Shown here: in pieces, positions 47,901 to 57,252 of the stretch
Position numbering within the stretch: the first letter of the stretch is position 1
How the letters are laid out: every line of letters starts with the position of its first letter
Origin: Dipteris shenzhenensis
Lineage: Eukaryota; Polypodiophyta; Polypodiopsida; Gleicheniales
Assembly (NCBI GenBank): GCA_047967505.1
Contig: CM106540.1
Strand: one strand, 5' to 3'
DNA: 64,000 nucleotides
Program-made: the position numbers and the translations under genes
The notes under the pieces: generated by a model
Seen by the model: the letters and a program-made list of their open reading frames with translations, nothing else
Database searches by the model: none
Told to the model about the DNA's origin: nothing

Positions 47901-48480
47901 TTACGCATAAGCTCATGCTCATGAATGAGCATAAGCATGAGCTTATGCTTATGCTTATGCATAAGCATAAGCATAAGCTCATGCTTATGCTCATGCTTAT
48001 GCTCATGGGGAAATAGAGAAGGAGCTTATGCGGAATGAGAGAAGGAGCTTATGCGGAAAAAGAGAATGAGAGAAGCATAAGCTTCTCCCATTCTCTATTT
48101 CCACATAAGCTCTTGCGGAAACTTACGCATAAGCTCATGCTCATGAATGAGCATAAGCATGAGCTTATGCTTATGCTTATGCATAAGCATAAGCATAAGC
48201 ATAAGCATAAGCTCATGCTTATGCTCATGCGGAAATAGAGGAGGAGCTTATGCGAAATGAGAGAAGGAGCTTATGCGGAAACTTACGCATAAGCTCATGC
48301 TCATGCGAAAATAGAGAAGGAGCTTATGCAGAATGAGAGAAGGAGCTTATGCGGAAACTTACGCATAAGCTCATGCTCATGAATGAGCATAAGCATGAGC
48401 TTATGCTTATGCTTATGCATAAGCATAAGCATAAGCTCATGCTTATGGTCATGCAGAAAAAGAGAATGAGAGAAGCTTAT
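44960..48480. repeat. Palindrome-rich satellite array inside CACTA-3
   Basis: About 3.5 kb built from a few words in both orientations: GCATAAGC/GCTTATGC, GAGCTTATGCGGAA, GAGCATAAGCATGAGC, AATAGAGAA(G/T)GAG and GCGGAAACTTGCG. Many junctions form perfect palindromes such as GCTTATGCATAAGC. Purine-rich flanks (AGAGGGAAAGAAGAGGG) extend to 44770 and 48675. The long ORFs in it are artefacts of the repeat. Confidence 0.95.
46979..47608. repeat. 210-bp higher-order repeat, three units
   Basis: Units starting at 46979, 47189 and 47399 are almost identical; diverged units are recognisable at 45786, 46251 and 48035. Each carries AGAAGCATATGCTTCT flanked by AGAGAATG/CATTCTCT, a long inverted repeat. 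Confidence 0.95.
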
Positions 48481-48691
48481 GCGAATGAGAGAAGGGGGAA
48501 ATAGAGAAGGGGGAATGAGAGAAGCATAAGCATAAGAGAATAAGAGGGATGCGGAAATAGAGAATAAGGGGGAAAGGAAAGAGAGAAGGGAAAAGAGAGA
48601 GGGGGAAAGAGAGAATAAGAGAAGAGGGAAAAAAGAGAAGGGGGAAAATGAGAAAAAGAGAAGGGGGAAGAGAGGGTTCCTACACCCATCA

Positions 48692-48722
48692 CTGCAGCTA
48701 GCGCTTAAGGCGCTAGCTGCAG
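48692..48722. repeat. Perfect 13-bp hairpin
   Basis: CTGCAGCTAGCGC, five-base loop TTAAG, GCGCTAGCTGCAG. It lies between the satellite array and the proposed leader exon of the TNPA-like gene. Confidence 0.97.
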
Positions 48723-48781
48723 GCCAATGCAAATAACAAAAAGCTTAAATGGAAAGAAGAGGAAGCACTTACCTGTAAAAG

Positions 48782-48868
48782 TATGTCCCGCTCGGTGTAG
48801 TGGGCTGGGCCCACAAAAGAGAGACTATGTCCCGCTCGGTGTAGTGGACTGGCCCTACAAAAGAGAGA
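48782..48868. repeat. 44-bp tandem duplication
   Basis: Two copies of a unit starting TATGTCCCGCTCGGTGTAGT (48782 and 48826), with a few differences; it lies in the proposed leader exon of the TNPA-like gene. Confidence 0.93.
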
Positions 48869-49411
48869 AAACAACCCATTTTTTCAAATAAGATGTTAGT
48901 GGAAAGAGGAGATCACAAAAGCAACTTCTTGAAAGGAGACAAGGAAAGAGAAGATTGAGGAGACAAGGAAAGGAGGAGATTGAGGAGAAGAGAAGGAAGA
49001 GAAGGAAGAGAAATACAGAAAGAAGAGGTGAGTTTCTTTCTTTCTTTCTTGAAATTTCGTTTTTTGTTTGAATCCTTTCTAATCAAGCATGAAAACTAGT
49101 TTAAAACTTTAGCAATACAAGTAGAAACACTCACAAAACCAAAGCTAACAAACAAACAACCTACATTGTTGAAAGAAACTCACCTTTTGAAGAACTTTCT
49201 TTCTGGAAACCAAAGAGGGAAAAAGGAGAGAGAGGGTGCACGAGAGGTAGGAGGAGGGTGAGGAGTGGGAAATAGGGTAGGAGGTTGCTTGGAATAGATG
49301 GGAGGTCAGTGAAAATAGGTGGGAGGAGATTTTGGAGAGCTTACTTGAGAGATTAGGAAAGTTTTGAGCAAAACGCCGCGGGTTTCGGCGTTTCGGGTTT
49401 TAACCCACAGC
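48869..49411 (-). other. Non-coding leader/promoter side of the TNPA-like gene
   Basis: GA-rich and T-rich DNA with no ORF of interest. The minus strand offers a second donor-like CAAAAG|GTGAGT near 49182, so the leader may have more than one exon. Confidence 0.4.
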
Positions 49412-49532
49412 GTCGCTATATAGCGACGCTTATTCGTCGCTATATAGCGACGTTTTTAATTGATATATAGCGATGCTTTCAATTAAAATCGTCGCTATAT
49501 AGCGACAGAACAGAGCGTCGCTATATAGCGAC
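49412..49532. promoter_or_regulatory. Internal palindrome cluster between the CACTA-3 genes
   Basis: Four perfect copies of GTCGCTATATAGCGAC at 49412, 49436, 49491 and 49517 plus a degenerate copy near 49460. It is the same sequence as at both element ends. It lies 236 bp upstream of the TNP2 ATG and beyond the leader of the TNPA-like gene, so it fits a shared divergent promoter with protein-binding sites. TATA-like boxes on the TNP2 side: CTATATAGGA (49632) and TTTATATAGC (49673). Confidence 0.75.
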
Positions 49533-49767
49533 GCTTACTGTTTATTTTTTAATGAGGCCTCTTGTGACTCAAACATGCTCTGCCTATAATTGTCAATATC
49601 TCCTCTTACTACATAGCCTTACTATATAGGATTTTTTGTTTCAATCCTTACTATATAGCGATGTCATTCTTTTTATATAGCCTCAAGAGAAGCTCAAATT
49701 AAACATGCTATGCTCATAATTGTGTACATCTCCTCTTCATGCTTATGTTTTGGTTTTATAAGTGTAG

Positions 49768-52700
49768 ATGGAAGGGACGAGTGGAAGCTCATCCGATGAT
49801 GCGCCAACGCCCGGGAGCACGAAGTGGCTTACGGAGAGGTTATATTGTCATTGCACTCATTGCAAGCGAGAAGTACGACATCAACGTCGTATTATCATGC
49901 GCCACTTGCGGATGTATGGGGAGGAGCCGGAACTAGTACCCCCCGTTGGTGTTGCACATGTTGATGGATCATCGGTAAGTCAAAGCTATTTAAGTTCGCA
50001 ATCTTATTGTATACCCGGAATTAGAAGATCTTCTATTTACACGAATGAGCTTATGACAGGATGACGAGGGTGATGAGGGTACACATATACCTTCTCACTT
50101 TCAACAAGACTATAGTCTCCCAGATGACGATGAGGGTATGGTCGACATGATGGATTCCATTTTTAGGGGCACTACATCCCACGTACACGTGATGTCAGAG
50201 TCTGAGGTGAAAATGCGAGAGTTGCAATCAACACAATTGTACGAGGGTGCCAGGATGTCTAAACTACGTGCTTGTCTCTCAATCTTGAATCTACAAGTAT
50301 AGTATGTGTGGTCGGATACAAGTGTCTCGGCCTTAATGAGGTTAGCCCTTGCATTAATTTGATTGACTCATTATTTGGATATTGTTTGTTTTGAGAATCA
50401 TCATTTGGATAGTGTCTTTGTCATAGGTTGCTCCAAAAGATGTTGCCTGCACCAAATACCATGCCCGCATCAAGAGATGAAGCGAAAAAGATGCTAACAA
50501 TGGTGGGTATGGATTATGATACCATCCATGCTTGCCGTAATGATTGTATTCTCTTTCGTCGTGAGCATGGAGATTTGGCTACTTGTCCAAAGTGTGGGGA
50601 ACAACGATATAGAGATCACTTGCAGGGTGAGAGGATACCGGTAAAGGTCTTAAGACACTTTCCCATCATTGCAAGAATACAACACATGTTTCGATGCAAA
50701 TCCATAGCGGAGTTGATGACATGGCATGCATCTCATCGGTCCACTGATCACACATTGAGGATTCCCGCAGATTGTGCGGCTTGGAAGCACATAGATAATC
50801 AGTGGCCGGACTTTGCGAGAGAGCCACCCAACTTACATCTTGGGCTAGCCATGGACGGCGTGAATCCTTTCGGGTTACGCTCGACATCTTGGTCGACATG
50901 GCCCATAGTCGTGGTGAATTACAATATCCCACCATGGCTAACAATAAAAAAGGTACACCTCATGCTTGCACTACTTGTGCCAGGAAAGTACAAGGCAAGA
51001 AACATGGACGTGTACATGGCACCTTTGATAGAGGAGTTACAGATATTATGGAGAGGAGTGCAGGTCTTTGATATTTCCAGAGCTTCTAGGCATACCAATG
51101 ATATTTCCGTCAGGGGTATCTTGATGTGGACCATGCATGACTACCCAGGATATGGAGAGTGCGCAGGTACGTGGTTATGTCTTTACATGTACAATGAGGG
51201 ATTATGCTTTTTTTACTCTCTTTTGCATGCATGTCTTGTACTAACATATTCATGCACGCGTGCAGGGCTTGTTACAAGTGGGTACCATGCTTGTCCTCTT
51301 TGTGGACCCGCTCTGAAATCGCTTGCACGCTACTCCAAACACATGAGGAAAAATGTTTATGAAGGTCATGCTCGATACCTTCCGTTCGACCATCTCGCAC
51401 GTGGAGGTCAGCTTGATCCACCACCATCATATTTGAAAGCAAGTGATTGGATTCAAGCTTAGAGGGAGAATGGAGAGGAACCTCCTCCTGGTATGAAGAG
51501 GCTATCGATCTTTCACGAGCTTCCTTATTGGGGTCAGTTACAAATCAATCATCTCTTGGATCCCATGCATATCTTTAAGAATGTGGGGGCTACCATTTGG
51601 GCACACTTGGTTGGTTCCAAGGACTCGAGAGGAGTGCGAGAAGACTTGCGTGCTATGAATAGGATGTCTCGTTTGTGGCCCCAAGTGCATGCTTCAGGAA
51701 AGGTTGTCCTCCCGAAAGCAACGTGGATCCTCTCTACGAGGGAGGAGGCAGCGATCAAGGCAGACATTGCCTCTTTTCAAACACCGACAGGGTACATGCG
51801 TTGCTTGAAAGGAGCATTTTCAAAGGACAATAAGCTTAGTGGCCTCAAGTCCCATGATTGGCACAAGGTCTTACAGGTATTCTAAGTAGAATTAGTGTAC
51901 CGATAATAGTGATGCATTAGCGTAATTATTATTATGTTATATTGTTGACATGATTTCATTGTTGCTTTGATAGTTCATCCTTCCAATTACAATAAAAGGG
52001 TGCTTACAAGAAGATGTTAGAAATGCTATATTCAAGATCTGTGGTATTGTGAGGTATGCTTACTATCAATTCGCATTATGTATTTTCTTCATGGACATGT
52101 GAAATAGGTGGATATCTCAAATATCTTACATATGCATGGACATGTGAAATAGGTGGATATCTCAAAAAGAGATCTCTATATCGAGCATCGAGAAGGCTAG
52201 GGTGGAATCCATCGAAGCCGTATGCTTGCTTGAGAAGCACTTTCCCTCAAGCATTATGACAACTCAAGTCCACTTGTTTGTGCACATAGTTGATGAGGTG
52301 GCTATAGCAGGTACCGTTCATAATCGATGGATGTTTTTTCTTGAGCGGTTTATGAAAACTTTAAAGGGGTTTGTAAGACAAAGAGCAAGACCAGAAGCAA
52401 GCATGGCAGAGGGATGGCTTGTGCAAGAGTCATTAGTATATATCACAGAGTTTCTTGCATCCACGGATCCTGATATGCCGCAAGCTTGGCACAACAAGGA
52501 TGATGATCGCATCATTGGCGAGGTCCCCCAAGGAAAAGGGATTGAAAGAAAGATGAGCGAAGAGCAAATGGAGAAATTCAATAAGTTTTGTATCCTCAAT
52601 AGCCCTGAGATGCAGAAGTGGATTGAGAGATATGAAGTGGCCAAAGCAGAAAGAATAAATGCAAGGACGAGATTCAGAGTAATGTACAGGAGATCACAAC

Positions 52701-53831
52701 CATATCCACGAGATCTGGCTCTTCTCCCTACTCACATGTCACTTGATTGGCTACAACTAGCTATACGTAAAGCCGAATGTGATGGAGAGACAATAAACGA
52801 GCGCGAGCGGGAGTTATCATCTGGATGTATGGTGCATGTAAGTTTCTTATCTCTTGATGTAATTAAGTAATTATTTGTGGCAATATATGCTATAAAATAG
52901 GTGCATCTTCATTGTTTTAATGATGCTCTTTTACAGTACAAAAAGTACAGTGCATTATGGTCATATGGACGACATTTTCGCATAGAACGCATCGATTCAA
53001 AGAGAGTCACATATGATTGTGGAGTCATGGCTAACTTCACACAAGATAGCCGAGCAAGTGCTTCGGATACCAATCTTCTCTCCTCACAGTTGGATTATTG
53101 TGGAACCATATGCGACATCTATGAAATTGATTTCAGACGATTTACTATTTTCATTCTTGATGTAAAATGGTTTAGAACTACTTACAACGGTCCCCATGCA
53201 ACTGTGAGAAAAGATGGTAGCGGTCTCTTTGCAATAGACTCCACCAAACATTGGACCGATGAAAGTGATACTTTTGTTCTTCCCGAGCACTGTGAGCAGG
53301 TGCATACTAATGATTTAATTAGTCGAAGCTTTCGGTTTTTAAGTCCATTGATATATATATAATTGACGACATTTGGCACGTGATTTTTCATCTTCAATAT
53401 AGGTGGTTTTTCATCCGGATCGTTCTGATCCAAGATGGTGGTACGTGATCCAAGTTGCACCATGAAGTAAGCAGATTTTTGAAGATCGAGATGTGGATAT
53501 GGAGATGCCACTACCAAATCTGGATCCAATTGATGAATCTAGCGAAGAAGATGTAGATCACCATATGAGGCAAGAGGAAGATGCGCATAATGACATCGCA
53601 CGGGAGGAGGATGGAGATCACGATATTGACGAGGAAGACAACAATCGTCAAGATCAATCACCACACTTAAGCTTAATTGAAGAAGATGATCAAATACTTT
53701 TAGGTGAACGTACGATGCTAGAGTACGATGATGATATAGGAGATCAACTCGGTATAGAGTTGGAGATAGACTTGCTTGGCGCCTTAGACTTGGCTCAAGA
53801 TGAAACAGTTGATGTAAATGCTCTTATTTAA
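49768..53831 (+). pseudogene. CACTA-3 TNP2-type transposase, eight exons, three nonsense codons
   Basis: Exons: 49768-49974, 50060-50340, 50427-51166, 51266-51876, 51974-52053, about 52173-52837, about 52937-53299 and 53403-53831. Exon 1 has the cysteine domain CHCTHCKREVRH...RHLRMYG. Exon 3 holds CRNDC, CPKCGEQRYR and LAMDGVNPFG; exon 4 holds NHLLDPMHIFKN (the conserved Asp pair of the tnp2 family). Exon 6 has a DUF4218-like segment (FVRQRARPEASMAEGWLVQESL), exon 7 DUF4216-like (FILDVKWF), exon 8 an acidic tail. In-frame stops are TAG 50300-50302, TAG 51460-51462 and TGA 53463-53465; the rest stays in frame. TNP2 would be the endonuclease/strand-transfer protein acting with the TNPA-like partner. 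Confidence 0.88.
52091..52166 (+). repeat. 45-bp tandem duplication at the TNP2 exon 6 border
   Basis: ATGGACATGTGAAATAGGTG (then GATATCTCAAA) occurs at 52091 and again at 52136. No good AG acceptor stands in phase before the EISISSIEKARVE coding start, so the duplication may have damaged splicing. Confidence 0.85.
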
Positions 53832-54032
53832 TTTGATTTTTCTCATCTCAAACTTGGACATGAATATATGAGCTTCAAAGGCTTGATGTACATGCTCTCA
53901 TTTTTTAATTCTCTATGAGCTCAAACATGTATGAAAATTTAAAAAATTTTGTCATTGGAAGAAAATAAATTTTAAGGCTATAAAAAAAAAAAAACCTCTC
54001 TGTAAAACGTCGCTATAATTTAGTGTCTCAGT

Positions 54033-54263
54033 GTCGCTATATAGCGACCTTTAAAAGTCGCTATATAGCGACTTTTACTAACGTCGCTATATAGCGACTT
54101 TTAAAAGTCGCTATATAGCGACTTTTACTAACGTCGCTATATGGCGACGTTTATTAAAAGTCGCTATATAGCGACGATTTACGACACCCGATTTTTATAC
54201 CGACGATTACGGGCGCTAATCGTCGGTACGTAAACGTTGCAATAGGATGCGTGTGTAGTAGTG
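54033..54263. repeat. 3' subterminal palindromes and end of CACTA-3
   Basis: GTCGCTATATAGCGAC at 54033, 54057, 54083, 54107 and 54160, plus one copy with a single mismatch at 54133; spacing 24-27 bp. The terminus CGTGTGTAGTAGTG follows at 54250-54263. Confidence 0.98.
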
Positions 54264-54266
54264 TAC

Positions 54267-55004
54267 CACGTCCTCTGCCATAGGACTGGTTTTCTTGAGT
54301 TTGTTGCATATTCTAATTTCTACCACGGCCTCCAGATCGGCCTTTGCCTCTACCTCTTCTAGCATTTGAGTAGAAGACAGTTTCTTTTGAAGTTCCTCCT
54401 AAAGAAGATGCACCACCATTTCTCTGCTCTTCAAAAATTAGAAGAGCAAACAACTCCTCAAAGTCAAAAAATTTTTTACGGATGGCAATGGATGTCTAGA
54501 ATTGTGCATAATCCTTTCCTAGACCATTCAAGGCCACAGAAACTAAATCATCATCTTCCACTGGCAACCCTATGGAAGCAAGTGCATCTGCAATTTTCTT
54601 CACCTTCATGTGGTAGTCATTGATACTCATATTTTCTCTTTGCACATTGTGCAACTCCTGCTTGAGCTGCATTTTCCTGGCTTGCGTATTTGTGCTGTAC
54701 ATTTTTGCCAAAGTATCCCATGCCTCCTTTGGCGTACTTGCATCCTGAATATGCACAATCATAGAATCTGAAATACTGATAGATAGCCAGTACATAACTT
54801 TTCTGGCTCTCTCATGCCATCCTTTAAATGCTTACATTTCCTGTTGATTGGGAACATTAGGAAGAACTGGTTCTTCTTCATTTCCTGTAATGAACTCCCA
54901 ATAGCCTTTTCCCATAAGGAAATTTGTCATTCTAACTTTTATGCTTGGAAGTTGTTTTTGTCAAGCTTTTCAGTGACAATCTATGAAAGAGAATCAGATG
55001 CCAT
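54267..55004 (-). pseudogene. Copia-3 gag, 5' part
   Basis: From the ATG at 55004 leftward: a UBN2-type capsid with YWLSISISDSMIVHIQD and LHNVQRENMSINDYHM (54795-54500, open), then the Arg/Gly-rich linker cut at the CACTA-3 insertion. Stops near 54830 and 54497. The remaining zinc knuckle lies at 42495, on the other side of the transposon. Confidence 0.83.
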
Positions 55005-55535
55005 TACAGAACACTGCAAAATATTTTGTCACTGCAAAAAACATAGCTTTTGCCTCACACGGGCAAATTTGCAAAACTGATGATAGTGGTATTTGACCAC
55101 ACAGTCACTTCCTAATGATGATTTTGCATCAACAGGCAATAAGGATGATTCTGTAACTCCCAGTATCTTTGCACACAGGCATATGATGCAATTTCTGCAG
55201 TAACTTTTCATCGATCTGTAGAGCAGTGGTCGCACATAAAAAACAGGGCCTTTTTCTCAGTGCTTCGGAGAACTTTTGCCTCCGAAACGGGCCCCAAAAT
55301 GGCCTTGAATTAGAAAAATAAAGTCACCATGGGCTTTGCCCTCACCCACAGCATATATTGCCCTCTCGCCACACTGCGAAGGGCGTCTCAACCTGAGACA
55401 ATGCACTCTTGCACTTTTCGACTATACTACCTGTAGAGATTTGCTCCCAAACTCGAAAAAGGAAAGCAACATTGTTCCTCTTACCAGGACACCACGAACT
55501 TGGTTTGCTTTCTTGAGCTCCTTACCACGAGCCAG

Positions 55536-55897
55536 GCTCTAATACCATGTGAAGATAGTGGGAGAGAGGGAAGGAGTCTCACTTGCGGCTTTCTCACATA
55601 CACAATGGGGGAATAAACACAAATGTGGAGGCTGAAAACAGTTTTCCTCTTCTTAGTTGTGAAAGCCAAAAGAACGCTAGTACAAAGAAATAGGAGAACC
55701 CTATATGTGGGTCTCAAACCAAACTTAGCTAACTAAGGTGGCATACTAACTGAGCCACGAACTAGAGTACATAAGGATAGCTATCATCCCTATTATTCAT
55801 GGGCGGTGTACCAACCGCATCTGTAGCTAACAAGTTGGTGACATAAATGCACAATAGTCACCCTGGCATATCATGAGTGGAGCTCGATATCTCAACA
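55536..55897 (-). repeat. Copia-3 primer site and 5' LTR
   Basis: The primer site 55536-55547 has one change (TGGTATTAGAGC in element orientation). The LTR 55548-55897 is 350 bp with TG/CA ends, the partner of 38664-39025. Confidence 0.92.
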
Positions 55898-56756
55898 TTT
55901 TCATCTTGTTTATGCTTGGAATTTTATTCCGCAAGAAGTATCTGTAGGGTGCATTGCAGAAGCTGAGAAGTTATTGTCAAAGATGGGATTCCATGGAGGA
56001 CATGTCAAACTTGAGGAGGATAAGAAAATGTCTGGGGCAACACAAAATCTTCCTGCAAAAGTGTCCATGGATGGAGGGAAGGCAAGGAGATTCCTATCGA
56101 ACCACAATCTCGACAAAGACAAACATACATTGTCTCAAAGTAGTTTGGGTTGGGAATATTGGAAAGCATTGTGTGAATGCATGACCAATAAGGATTCTTA
56201 TCCTCAAGTAGCAACTTTGAGAGCTAAAGTATGGACAAAGGTAGATGCATTGATAAAATTGCTTCGCTAGGTTCAAATCGATGAGATGTATTATGACAGG
56301 TTTAGGATGGTTGTGAAAGAGTTTATGCAATTAATGGTGAAAGCATGGGGGGAGTCGCACATTACGCATTACATGGTAATCTTGGCACCATTGTAATATT
56401 TAGCACTTGCTTTATAAATAGTTTTTGTTGCTGATTTGATTCTCATCACGTTTGCAACATATTCTCTATGCACACGGACCATGGTTTGTACAAAATTGGG
56501 GTCCTTTAATTTGTCCATTTAGAATACACAAGGCATGGAGAAGTCACACTATAGAGCCAAAGAAGCCTACTTCAAGAACTCAAGGCATGGTGGTGGTGTC
56601 ACTCACAGCAATGCATTGCATGAGATGTTCGATTGGTTTTTTAGATGTTTAGTAGGAAGAACTTCGAAGTCTGAAAAGGCAAAGGCATCAGAACTTGCAA
56701 AAGCACTTCAAATTGTATCAAAGAATATTAGAAGGCATAGTGCTTAGGGAGTCGAG

Positions 56757-57252
56757 GAGTCACATGGTGGTTGCAAGCTAGAGTGAGAGAAGGAAGCAGA
56801 TGGGTCCAACCACTAATAGAAGCTATGGTGTAATCGTATACAAATATGAAATAAATATATTGCTTATTTTGACCACAATTTCTGTACTCACTCTTTAATA
56901 TCTTGCTTATTTTGACCACAATTTTTGTACTCACACGAGGTTGGGGAAAGTGGGGACATGGTGAAGGAGGGGGGAGAGAAGGGAGGGGCATGGGGTGAGG
57001 CAAGGAGAGGGGTGGAGTGGTAGCAAGGGTGGGGGGATGGGGGGATGTGGGGTATGGGGGAGGGCGACGACAGGTGTGGGCAGGGCAAGTAGGCGGAGGG
57101 CAAGGGGGGGGAGGGCGATGAGGGTGGGGGGGGTTGTAGGGGTTAGGGCGAAGGCAGGGGGCATGATGAAACCCTAAATGTAATTAAAAGGGATGTCTAA
57201 ACATGATGGGCCCTTATAAAACGTTAAAAAAGAGCCTAACTCTCATTATTCA
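56757..57252. other. Spacer with a G-rich tract before the H3-like locus
   Basis: Mostly non-coding. 57000-57130 is strongly G-rich on the plus strand with several G-runs of 4-6 (GTGGGGGGATGGGGGGATG), able in principle to form a quadruplex. Two copies of CTTATTTTGACCACAATTT (about 56862 and 56904) precede it. Confidence 0.6.

Larger units (their letters stand above)
44695..48772 (-). other. Predicted 4.1-kb leader intron of the TNPA-like gene
   Basis: On the minus strand a near-consensus donor TACAG|GTAAGT lies at 48773/48772. A long T-rich tract with acceptor TCTATGTTAG lies at 44695-44704, two bases before the ATG. Everything between, including the whole satellite array, would be spliced out of the leader. 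Inferred from signals only; no transcript data. Confidence 0.5.
42615..54263. mobile_element. CACTA-3, 11.65-kb CACTA (En/Spm) transposon
   Basis: Starts CACTACAAGGCATAGG and ends CGTGTGTAGTAGTG, so both ends read CACTAC inward; TAC target duplications are at 42612-42614 and 54264-54266. Removing it restores the Copia-3 gag, as judged against the same stretch of Copia-1 near 4570. It holds a minus-strand TNPA-like gene and a plus-strand TNP2 gene. Palindromic repeats sit at both ends and between the genes, and a large satellite array lies inside. The inner ends share CCGACG and GTCGCTATA words. The best preserved DNA transposon of the window. Confidence 0.96.
38664..55897 (-). mobile_element. 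Copia-3, Ty1/copia retrotransposon carrying CACTA-3
   Basis: Flanked by perfect TTTTC duplications (38659-38663 and 55898-55902) and inserted in Gene X. Without the nested CACTA-3 it is about 5.58 kb, the same family as Copia-1 with matching LTRs and gag-pol. The LTRs here carry more indels (362 and 350 bp), so this copy is older than Copia-1. Confidence 0.94.
38180..56747 (+). pseudogene. Gene X: unrecognised gene split by Copia-3 and CACTA-3
   Basis: Left part 38180-38663 and right part 55898-56747 form one reading. Left: IWWLAAFETLKECHETLKW, then GTFQVEWHLAGDLKTIKC and a cysteine motif CLHGC...CLYCMC, then NWDPILPIPLERVHI and LRVLDKLLY. Right: HLVYAWNFIP, MGFHGGHVKLEEDKKMSG, GGKARRFLSNHN, VVKEFMQLMVKAWGESHITHYM (end of exon, GTAATC donor at 56376), HILYAHGPWFVQNWGPL, then EKSHYRAKEAYFKNSRHGG and stop at 56745. 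Breaks are a shift near 38340, stops near 38537 and 56269, an acceptor ending AA at 56457 and a shift near 56515. The Cys pairs, HG motif and EKSH block look like a transposase or nuclease-like multidomain protein, but I cannot name the family. Confidence 0.6.

Noticed and set aside
44960-48480. Many overlapping ORFs of 60-180 codons on both strands, rich in Met, Leu, His and Lys
   Set aside because: They are translations of the GCATAAGC-type satellite, which lacks stops in several frames; their periodicity equals the DNA repeat, and no domain or start context supports them.
49412-49532. The internal palindrome cluster as the end of a second nested CACTA element
   Set aside because: No CACTA terminus or target duplication is visible near it, and both the TNPA-like and TNP2 genes are needed for one standard element whose real ends carry a TAC duplication.
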